DNA of 32,139 nt, taken from Clostridia bacterium. GTDB taxonomy: Bacteria; Bacillota; Clostridia; UMGS1883; UMGS1540. This document shows positions 26,165 through 32,139 of this stretch, piece by piece. A model generated the notes under the pieces. It saw nothing but the letters and a program-made list of their open reading frames with translations, searched no databases and was not told the DNA's origin. Location: positions 1 through 32,139 of the forward strand of contig JAQXGO010000107.1 in NCBI GenBank assembly GCA_029006755.1. Direction: 5' to 3'. The position numbers and the translations under genes are program-made. Numbering within the stretch: the first letter of the stretch is position 1; each line of letters opens with the position of its first letter.

Positions 26165-27199
26165 TCAAAACCACATCGCTTTATTTTGATGTATGACCTC
26201 TCTTAGTTCTTTTTTTACATCATCACTTGCAAAAGAAAAGTTTACGGCATTCATAAGCAGTTGATTGATTTCATCATCTGTGATTTGAAGACGTTCTTTG
26301 GCTAAGTACATCTCTTTGCGTACATTCGTGCCACAAACTGTAGGATCATCGCTGTTTAAAGTAACAACCAACCCTTCATGAATGAGTTTTTTCAAGGGGT
26401 AGTTTTCAATACAATCCACGGCGTGTGTTTGTAAATTACTGGTAATGCAAAGTTCAAGCGGAATACGTTTTTCTTTAAGTTCATTCATAAGGGTTGCATC
26501 TTCAAGTACATGAATACCATGTCCGATTCGTTTTGCCCCAAAGGCTACAGCACTGCGAATACTTTCTGCACCATCAGCCTCGCCGGCATGCATGGTGATG
26601 TTAAGTCCGAGTTTGTTCGCATATGCAAAAATATCTTGATACTCTTTAGTCGGATACAAGGCTTCAGCACCGGCCAGATCCACAGCTACAACGCCCCTAT
26701 CTTTATATTGACCTGCAAGCCGCACTGTTTCCATATTCAGGGTTGTGAGGTCATCCCCTCGCATGCAACATAAAATCAAGTTAGCTTTTAGTTTCGAACG
26801 TTTCAGGCCATCAAGGGCAGCAAGAACAACCTCTTGCTGAGAAAGATCACGATTCACATGCAGCTGTGGCGCAAAACGAAGTTCCGCATAGAGAACGCCG
26901 ATCGCCATCATTTCCTCCTGCACGCGATATACGGCGTGAGAAATTGCCTCTTTCGTCTGTAGCAGAGAGCAAGGGAGCGCAAAGCATTGTAAAAATTCAT
27001 TTAAATCCTGACAATCCGATGATACAGATAAAAGCTTGGATAGCTGTTTTCTGTCTGTCGTTGGGAGTGCAATGGATTGCATTTCTGCAAGTTCTATTGC
27101 TGTGTCCACAGATATTGCGCCATCAATATGCAGGTGTAAATCTATAAAACATGGTGAGGGACTTTTATTTGCAGAAAAAACAGTGTTTTCTTTTTTCAT
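26165..27199 (-). CDS. add: Adenosine deaminase
   Basis: This 344-residue zinc-dependent deaminase converts adenosine or deoxyadenosine to inosine or deoxyinosine. Metal and catalytic motifs are IDLHLHIDGA (H22, H24), TMHAGEADG, KRIGHGIHV and LNSDDPTVCG. The first motif reads HLHIDG where many adenosine deaminases have HLDLDG/HLHLDG, a common variant that leaves some room for other nucleoside or adenine deaminase specificities. It is 81 bp downstream of the pyrimidine-nucleoside phosphorylase gene on the same strand, with GGGAGA upstream, and no promoter was seen between, so the two probably form a nucleoside salvage unit. Confidence 0.9.
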   Translation of the reverse strand: MKKENTVFSANKSPSPCFIDLHLHIDGAISVDTAIELAEMQSIALPTTDRKQLSKLLSVSSDCQDLNEFLQCFALPCSLLQTKEAISHAVYRVQEEMMAIGVLYAELRFAPQLHVNRDLSQQEVVLAALDGLKRSKLKANLILCCMRGDDLTTLNMETVRLAGQYKDRGVVAVDLAGAEALYPTKEYQDIFAYANKLGLNITMHAGEADGAESIRSAVAFGAKRIGHGIHVLEDATLMNELKEKRIPLELCITSNLQTHAVDCIENYPLKKLIHEGLVVTLNSDDPTVCGTNVRKEMYLAKERLQITDDEINQLLMNAVNFSFASDDVKKELREVIHQNKAMWF

Positions 27200-27280
27200 T
27201 CATTCAAATCTCCCATTGATAGTTTTTATTTTTCCATTTTATCATATTCCTTTATCATGACCCTATTACTACTTCATAAG

Positions 27281-28588
27281 TTATGCAATTGTTTCATAAA
27301 TAAACGGCAACTTGAAAGGCACAGTTTCAGAAAACTCAAATGCCTTTTCAGCCCATTGAAATGCATCATCGGCACATTTATTGCTATACACTGTGCATAA
27401 ACAGTCCCCCTTCTTTACATAATCGCCTGGTTTTACATTTAATACGATGCCTGCACCATGGTCAATCTTGTCCGTCAATTCAAGCCTCCCTGCCCCGACA
27501 AGCAATGCGGCATGCCCGATATTCTCAGCATTTACCGCAGAAATAAATCCTGTATTGGATGACAGAATATCAGTTTTAATCGAAGAAATCGGTAAAAGCG
27601 ATGTATCGCTAAGGCATCGGATATCGCCGCCTTGTGCTTGAATCCATTCCTGCATTTTTGAAAATGCACTTCCGTTTTCAAGTACCATATTTGCTTGTAG
27701 GCGTGCTGTATCTATAGATATATCTAATGCTGCAACCGCCATATGGGCTGCAAGTTCAATGCACAATTCACGCAAAGATGCATGCATGCCATCTTTTGCC
27801 GTCCCTTTTAAAATATCAATTGCTTCAATCACTTCAAGTGTGTTGCCCACATTTCTTCCTAAAGGTTGATTCATGTCAGAAATAATTGCAATTGTCCTTC
27901 TTCCGCATTGACGTCCTATTTCCACCATCGCTTCAGCGAGCTTCTTTCCTTCAGCATAGTCTTTCATAAACGCACCATTTCCTACTTTAACATCTAACAC
28001 AATATTTGGTGCACCGGCAGCAATTTTCTTGCTCATGATTGAAGATGCAATAAGTGGAATACTATCGACTGTTCCCGTAACATCTCTTAGGGCATACAGC
28101 TTTTTATCCGCTGGTGTCATTTTCCCGCTTTGTGATACAACAGACAATCCAATCTGTGATACAATCTCCATCATCTCATTTTGTTCCAGATTTGTGCAGA
28201 AACCCGGTATTGACTCCAGTTTATCCGCTGTTCCGCCAGTAAAGCCCAATCCTCGGCCAGACATTTTTGCAACCTTAATACCCATTGCCGCCGCCATAGG
28301 GCCGACAATCATCGTAGTTTTATCTCCTACACCGCCTGTACTATGTTTATCGGCACACCTATTGCCAAAGCAAGATAAATCGAGCATATCACCAGACTTT
28401 GCCATGCACCTGGTTAACATTGCTGTTTCCCTCTCGTTCATGGAACGGAAGAAGATTGCCATAGCCAATGCAGAAATCTGATAGTCCGGAATTGTTCCTT
28501 GTGTTAGGCCATCAACAAAAAACGCAATTTCCTCGTCAGCCAATGCCTGCCCTCTCTTTTTCTTTTCTATCATCTCTACCATATTCAT
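27281..28588 (-). CDS. pdp: Pyrimidine-nucleoside phosphorylase
   Basis: This 435-residue enzyme splits uridine, thymidine and deoxyuridine with phosphate to the free base and (deoxy)ribose-1-phosphate. Signatures are the phosphate-binding KHSTGGVGDK (81-90) and SGRGLGFTGGTADKLESIPG (110-129), which define the thymidine/pyrimidine-nucleoside phosphorylase family. Start ATG 28588 gives MNMVEMIEKKKRGQALADEEI, as in relatives, with GGGAG about 10 nt upstream; the longer open frame to 28645 lacks family similarity. Gene order places it 49 bp after the YeiH-like gene. Strict thymidine phosphorylase (DeoA) is possible, but Firmicutes usually carry the broader enzyme. Confidence 0.94.
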   Translation of the reverse strand: MNMVEMIEKKKRGQALADEEIAFFVDGLTQGTIPDYQISALAMAIFFRSMNERETAMLTRCMAKSGDMLDLSCFGNRCADKHSTGGVGDKTTMIVGPMAAAMGIKVAKMSGRGLGFTGGTADKLESIPGFCTNLEQNEMMEIVSQIGLSVVSQSGKMTPADKKLYALRDVTGTVDSIPLIASSIMSKKIAAGAPNIVLDVKVGNGAFMKDYAEGKKLAEAMVEIGRQCGRRTIAIISDMNQPLGRNVGNTLEVIEAIDILKGTAKDGMHASLRELCIELAAHMAVAALDISIDTARLQANMVLENGSAFSKMQEWIQAQGGDIRCLSDTSLLPISSIKTDILSSNTGFISAVNAENIGHAALLVGAGRLELTDKIDHGAGIVLNVKPGDYVKKGDCLCTVYSNKCADDAFQWAEKAFEFSETVPFKLPFIYETIA

Positions 28589-28637
28589 ACACTTGTGTCT
28601 CCCAACAAATATATAAAAACAAATATGTACTATGCGA

Positions 28638-29651
28638 TCATACAATTCCTATAAAATACTCCACAGCAATTGCAACAAGTACCACTAGTGCCGATATGAT
28701 AAAACCATGAAGCATTGGTCTTGCACCGGACTTTGCCATTTTCTTGAAATCTGTATTCAGACCTATGGCTGCTAAAGCAGATACCATAAGGAATTTGCTG
28801 ATATCCTTAGCTACTATCGATACGGTATCAGGTACAATGCCAATACTATTTATAACCGTCATAGCTAAAAACCCAGCAATAAACCATGGAAATAGTTTTG
28901 TAAATTTTACTTTGTGCTTTTCTTGCCCGACACCTGACTGTTTGCGTTTTAAATTCGCATTGATGAAGGCGAAAATCAGCACAACCGGTATAATAGATAG
29001 CGTGCGAGTTAGTTTTACCATAGTAGCAAAATCGCCTGCTGCTTCACTATAGGCAAAGCCTGCAGCGACAACACTGGAGGTATCATTTACCGCCGTCCCT
29101 GCCCATAGCCCGTATGCCATATCTGATAAACCCAACCACCTTCCCATAATGGGAAATAACAATATCATTATCATATCGAATATAAAGGTAGCGGACATGG
29201 CATAAGCGATATCCATGTCATCAGCATCAATTACGGGTGCCAATGCTGCAATAGCTGAGCCTCCACATATACCTGTTCCGGCAGAAATAAGATTACTTGT
29301 CTTCCAGTTTAATTTAAGAGCCTTCCCTACAAAATATCCAACGCCAAAGCAGGTCAAAAGGGTAAATATCATAACACAAATGGAAAGCTTGCCTACTTCA
29401 AGCACAGTATCAATGCTTAACGATAGCCCTAATAAAATGATGGCAAACTTTAGGACTTTCTTAGAAGTAAATGCTAACCCTGCCCTAAAGCAATCTGTAT
29501 GCAAAAAATGATTGATAAACATACCAATAAACAAAGCAATGACAGATGCTCCTATCAAGTGAATAGGCAGCAAGCTCTCAATCCACTTAGACAGAACTGC
29601 AATGATTAGTGAGGCAACGATTCCCGGTGCATATTTTTTGATCACGTTCAT
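28638..29651 (-). CDS. YeiH family putative sulfate exporter/membrane protein
   Basis: This 337-residue polytopic membrane protein (about ten hydrophobic segments) belongs to the YeiH/UPF0324 family. Conserved features are IIAVLSKWIESLLPIHLIGA near the start, the SAGTGICGGSAIAALAPVI segment, and LWAGTAVNDTSSVVAAG. The 'sulfate exporter' label comes from the general family description; function here is unproven. Start ATG 29651 is preceded by GGAG at 9 nt; the longer frame to 29699 adds residues lying in the tRNA terminator region. No clear promoter was seen, so partial read-through from tRNA-Thr is possible. Confidence 0.88.
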   Translation of the reverse strand: MNVIKKYAPGIVASLIIAVLSKWIESLLPIHLIGASVIALFIGMFINHFLHTDCFRAGLAFTSKKVLKFAIILLGLSLSIDTVLEVGKLSICVMIFTLLTCFGVGYFVGKALKLNWKTSNLISAGTGICGGSAIAALAPVIDADDMDIAYAMSATFIFDMIMILLFPIMGRWLGLSDMAYGLWAGTAVNDTSSVVAAGFAYSEAAGDFATMVKLTRTLSIIPVVLIFAFINANLKRKQSGVGQEKHKVKFTKLFPWFIAGFLAMTVINSIGIVPDTVSIVAKDISKFLMVSALAAIGLNTDFKKMAKSGARPMLHGFIISALVVLVAIAVEYFIGIV

Positions 29652-29695
29652 ACTCTTCAACTCCGTACATAATAAATTAAAAGAAATAAAAAAGA

Positions 29696-29724
29696 ACAAA
29701 AAATCCCATCTTGCGATAGGATTT
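29696..29724 (-). terminator. Terminator of tRNA-Thr
   Basis: On the minus strand AAATCC-T-ATC pairs with GAT-G-GGATTT (plus coordinates 29715-29724 and 29701-29710), with one mismatch and a GCAA tetraloop, followed by TTT. It lies between the tRNA and the yeiH-like gene. Confidence 0.75.
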
Positions 29725-29729
29725 TATTA

Positions 29730-29805
29730 TGGAGCTGGTGACGGGACTTGAACCTGCGACCTGCGCATTACGAATGCGCTGCTCTACCAACTGAGCTACA
29801 CCAGC
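29730..29805 (-). tRNA. tRNA-Thr (anticodon CGT)
   Basis: A full cloverleaf is readable on the minus strand: acceptor GCTGGTG/CACCAGC, D-arm GCTCAGTTGGTAGAGC, anticodon stem GCGCA/TGCGC with loop TTCGTAA (anticodon CGT, reads ACG), T-loop TTCAAGT, discriminator T and an encoded CCA. Confidence 0.96.
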
Positions 29806-29852
29806 AAAAACACATTCTATATTTGCAAGTGAAGAGCAATGAAACAAATAAT

Positions 29853-29881
29853 ATTATAATGCAAAAGATAAATCTTGTCAA
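29853..29881 (-). promoter_or_regulatory. Promoter of tRNA-Thr
   Basis: On the minus strand TTGACA (29876-29881) and TATAAT (29853-29858) have a 17-bp spacer, leaving a leader of about 40 nt before the tRNA. Confidence 0.88.
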
Positions 29882-29916
29882 GTTTTTTTACGAAATCTAT
29901 GTAAAAATATAAATAC

Positions 29917-30726
29917 TTAATATTTTTCTATTTCTATTCTCTCCACTCGGCCGCAAATGTTTCGTTGCAGAAATTGTGAGCCAAGGCTTTCAAACCCATC
30001 CGCTGCATCACTCACAAAAAAGCGATATTGCTCCTTAGCAGTATAATCCGCCAGCATATCCTTTTCCTGTAAAACAGCTTGTAGATTGTGTGCAATTTCC
30101 ACCCCGGGATCAATTAATTGAACCTGAGAACCCATAACCTTAGAAATGATTCCTTTTAAGTGCGGATAGTGGGTACAACCTAAAATCAGCGTATCTACAC
30201 ATGCCTCGCGAATCTCCGCAAGATACTCCTCTGCTACAAGTTTAGAAACTTCCGATTCTGTATGCCCGTTTTCCACCAACGGAACAAATAGCGGACAAGC
30301 CTTTGAAACAGCCGTGACAGAAGAATCCAATACCCGAAGTGCTTTTTCATATGCGCCACTATTGATGGTTCCAGCTGTACCGATAACCCCTATTTTCCCC
30401 GTCTTTGTAGCCTGTATTGCAGCCTTTGCTGTTGCATCTACAACACCAATTAAAGGCAATGCTGTTGACTCTTCTAAAAAAGGCAACGCCACTGTGCTAA
30501 CTGTGCCGCAGGCAATAACGATCATTTTTACATCATAACTTTCTAAAAAACGCACATCTTGTTTGGCATATTTAATAATTGTGTCTTTTCCTCGAGAACC
30601 ATAAGGTACACGTCCGGTATCTCCAAAATAAACAATATTCTCATTTGGCAAAGTTCGTATAATCTCGCGGACGGCAGTAAGACCGCCAAGGCCGGAGTCA
30701 AAGACACCTATATAACGATTGTCCAT
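29917..30726 (-). CDS. murI: Glutamate racemase
   Basis: This 269-residue cofactor-independent racemase makes D-glutamate for peptidoglycan. Catalytic residues are C73 in VIACGTVST and C184 in LGCTHYPHL, with the substrate-binding FDSGLGGLTAVREI (from residue 9) and YFGDTGRVPYGSR. The first cysteine motif is ACGT rather than the textbook ACNT. It starts 15 bp after ddl on the same strand, with AAGGATAGGA upstream, so both are one cell-wall precursor operon. No hairpin terminator is visible after the stop, so transcripts may run into the tRNA-Thr gene. Confidence 0.95.
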   Translation of the reverse strand: MDNRYIGVFDSGLGGLTAVREIIRTLPNENIVYFGDTGRVPYGSRGKDTIIKYAKQDVRFLESYDVKMIVIACGTVSTVALPFLEESTALPLIGVVDATAKAAIQATKTGKIGVIGTAGTINSGAYEKALRVLDSSVTAVSKACPLFVPLVENGHTESEVSKLVAEEYLAEIREACVDTLILGCTHYPHLKGIISKVMGSQVQLIDPGVEIAHNLQAVLQEKDMLADYTAKEQYRFFVSDAADGFESLGSQFLQRNICGRVERIEIEKY

Positions 30727-30741
30727 TTTCCTATCCTTCCA

Positions 30742-31821
30742 TCACTGTTTGTTGCCTTCTAAAGCAAGTAAAATAAGTTGATCCAATAAGTCAGCATATT
30801 TTAATCCTACTGCTTCCCAAAGCTTCGGATACATGCTGATATTTGTAAAGCCCGGCATTGTGTTGATCTCATTAATCACAACGGTTCCATCACTGTTTCG
30901 TATAAAAAAGTCCACACGCGAAAGACCGGAGCCATCTACTGCAACAAATGCATCCAACGCATATTGACGGATTTGTTCACGAATCTCTTCCGGGATTTGC
31001 GCCGGAATCTGTAATTTTGTGGTATTGTCATTATACTTTGCATCGAAATCATAAAAATCAACTGTAGGCATAATCTCCCCCACTTCACCAGCAACAGGTT
31101 GTTGATTTCCCAAAACGGAGCATTCCACTTCACGCCCGTCTATATGCTCTTCAACTAATATTTTTCTGGCGTAAGCAGCCGCTTCTTTGATTGCACTTTC
31201 AAGTTGCTCCCGATTATATGCTTTTCCAACACCAACAGAGGATCCGGTTGTTGCAGGCTTAACAAAGCATGGATATCCAAGCTTGGATTCAATCTCTGCA
31301 ACCTTCTCTGCAAGCCTATCCATTGCATTTGTATGTATAGTAACCCACTCTGCCTGCGGAATGCCGGCATCCTTTAATAAAATTTTTGTAAATGTTTTAT
31401 CCATACAGTTTGCCGAAGCCGGAACACCTGTTCCCACATATTTAAGATTTGCAAGTTCTAAAAGTCCTTGCATTGTACCGTCTTCTCCATGCTCTCCATG
31501 TAAAACCGGGAATACAACATCCGGATAAATCTTTGTATAGGCACCGCTTTCCTCAAAAACATATATTGCCTTTTCGCATGCATCCGGAGAAATAAATGCT
31601 CTTTTTAGATTCTGTGTATCCTCTTCCCAGCTATCCTCTGCAATATTTTCCACATCCCCGGTATACAGATACCACGCGCCTTCTTTCGTGATACCAATTG
31701 TCTGCAGATTATAGCGATCTATATGTAAATTATGAATGACTGATGCCGCTGATTTACAGGAAATTTTATGTTCCGGTGATTGTCCCCCGAACAAAACACA
31801 TAAGTTTATTTTCCCATTCAT
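30742..31821 (-). CDS. ddl: D-alanine--D-alanine ligase
   Basis: This 359-residue ATP-grasp ligase joins two D-alanines for the peptidoglycan stem peptide. It shows the N-terminal LCVLFGGQSPEHKISCKSA, HGEHGEDGTMQGLLE, ATP-binding FVKPATTGSSVGVGKA, and EINTMPGFTNISMYP near the C-terminus. The loop reads DFDAKYND, keeping the tyrosine found in D-Ala-D-Ala enzymes rather than the residues of VanA-type or D-Ala-D-Lac ligases, so ordinary vancomycin-sensitive precursors are expected (inference). ATG 31821 is preceded by AGGAG at 8 nt; the longer frame to 31878 lacks similarity. It is the first gene of the ddl-murI operon. Confidence 0.95.
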   Translation of the reverse strand: MNGKINLCVLFGGQSPEHKISCKSAASVIHNLHIDRYNLQTIGITKEGAWYLYTGDVENIAEDSWEEDTQNLKRAFISPDACEKAIYVFEESGAYTKIYPDVVFPVLHGEHGEDGTMQGLLELANLKYVGTGVPASANCMDKTFTKILLKDAGIPQAEWVTIHTNAMDRLAEKVAEIESKLGYPCFVKPATTGSSVGVGKAYNREQLESAIKEAAAYARKILVEEHIDGREVECSVLGNQQPVAGEVGEIMPTVDFYDFDAKYNDNTTKLQIPAQIPEEIREQIRQYALDAFVAVDGSGLSRVDFFIRNSDGTVVINEINTMPGFTNISMYPKLWEAVGLKYADLLDQLILLALEGNKQ

Positions 31822-31896
31822 GATGCTCGCTCCTGTTTTTTGTTTCATTTTTATGTTAAATGCTTTCCAAACATGCATATATTTTCCACGCTTCTT

Positions 31897-31925
31897 ATTA
31901 TATGAGTTAATATGCTAAATGTCAA
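31897..31925 (-). promoter_or_regulatory. Promoter of ddl-murI
   Basis: On the minus strand the consensus boxes TTGACA (31920-31925) and TATAAT (31897-31902) have a 17-bp spacer, giving a 5' leader of about 70 nt before the ddl ATG. Confidence 0.9.
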
Positions 31926-31965
31926 GCCAATCTTTTATAAAAAAATAATAAAATTAAAAAAACTC

Positions 31966-31995
31966 TTGACAAAGAATTATGTCTTGTAGTATAAT
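31966..31995 (+). promoter_or_regulatory. Promoter of tRNA-Gln
   Basis: TTGACA (31966-31971) and TATAAT (31990-31995) have an 18-bp spacer, 18 bp before the tRNA. It is divergent from the ddl promoter, with 40 very AT-rich bp between the -35 boxes. Confidence 0.85.
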
Positions 31996-32013
31996 ACAAA
32001 ATGTTGTCAGTGA

Positions 32014-32087
32014 TGCGGGATTGTGTAAAGGTAGCACGAGTGACTCTGACTCACTTTGTATGGGTTCGAATCCTATTCCCGCAGCCA
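32014..32087 (+). tRNA. tRNA-Gln (anticodon CTG)
   Basis: Acceptor TGCGGGA/TCCCGCA, D-arm GTGTAAAGGTAGCAC, anticodon stem AGTGA/TCACT with loop CTCTGAC (anticodon CTG, reads CAG), T-loop TTCGAAT, discriminator G and encoded CCA. Confidence 0.95.
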
Positions 32088-32095
32088 AATAGTGA

Positions 32096-32125
32096 AATAA
32101 CCGCTTAAATAGCGGTTATTTTTTT
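32096..32125 (+). terminator. Terminator of tRNA-Gln
   Basis: A perfect 10-bp stem, AATAACCGCT (32096-32105) with AGCGGTTATT (32111-32120), has a 5-nt loop and a T-run. Confidence 0.92.
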
Positions 32126-32139
32126 GCAATCCCCGATTT

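Noticed and set aside
29730-29805. tRNA-Thr as an integration site for a mobile element
   Set aside because: No integrase, no duplicated tRNA 3' end and no foreign-looking genes occur on either side.

Overview
The window is a stretch of chromosome from a low-GC, anaerobic, gut-type Clostridia (Firmicutes). A lineage near Ruminococcaceae/Oscillospiraceae is an inference from gene content only. The evidence is a RicT/YaaT-type PSP1 protein, a DegV protein, bacterial SMC, class II aldolase, an L-box lysine riboswitch, TTGACA-17-TATAAT promoters and AAGGAG-type ribosome binding sites. No phage genes, transposases, integrases or CRISPR arrays were found.

Layout. (1) 1-6260, plus strand: 3' part of ricT, a degV-family gene, smc, and a CARF-domain protein of the DUF1887/Card1-like type whose start overlaps the end of smc. 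A hairpin that can act in both directions separates this block from fba, which is on the minus strand (6271-7218). (2) 7334-13493, plus strand: a complete F-type ATP synthase operon in the order I-a-c-b-delta-alpha-gamma-beta-epsilon, with a good promoter and a terminator. The delta gene encodes only the C-terminal b-binding domain, and epsilon encodes only the N-terminal beta-sandwich. (3) 13556-20797: one giant gene for a 2413-residue membrane protein of the cyclic beta-1,2-glucan synthase type (GT84 + glycoamylase-like domain + GH94). (4) 20826-23694: a lysine riboswitch with an intrinsic terminator in front of a three-gene polar amino acid ABC transporter (lipoprotein, permease, ATPase), so probably lysine uptake. 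(5) 23714-29651, minus strand: a two-part ThrE-like exporter with glycerate kinase, then a YeiH-family membrane protein, pyrimidine-nucleoside phosphorylase and adenosine deaminase (nucleoside salvage). (6) 29698-32125: tRNA-Thr(CGT), a ddl-murI cell-wall precursor operon, and a divergent tRNA-Gln(CTG).

Most of the window is housekeeping. The most unusual points are the ATP synthase with reduced delta and epsilon subunits (plus a changed beta DELSEED motif and a mixed c-ring ion site), the CARF nuclease-like gene coupled to smc with no CRISPR system in view, and the cyclic-glucan-synthase-like giant in an apparently Gram-positive background.

Start codons were chosen by ribosome binding site and family N-terminus. 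Several differ from the longest open frame: degV 591, smc GTG 1493, CARF gene 5040, the lipoprotein 21156, the thrE-like gene GTG 26060, pdp 28588, yeiH 29651 and ddl 31821.
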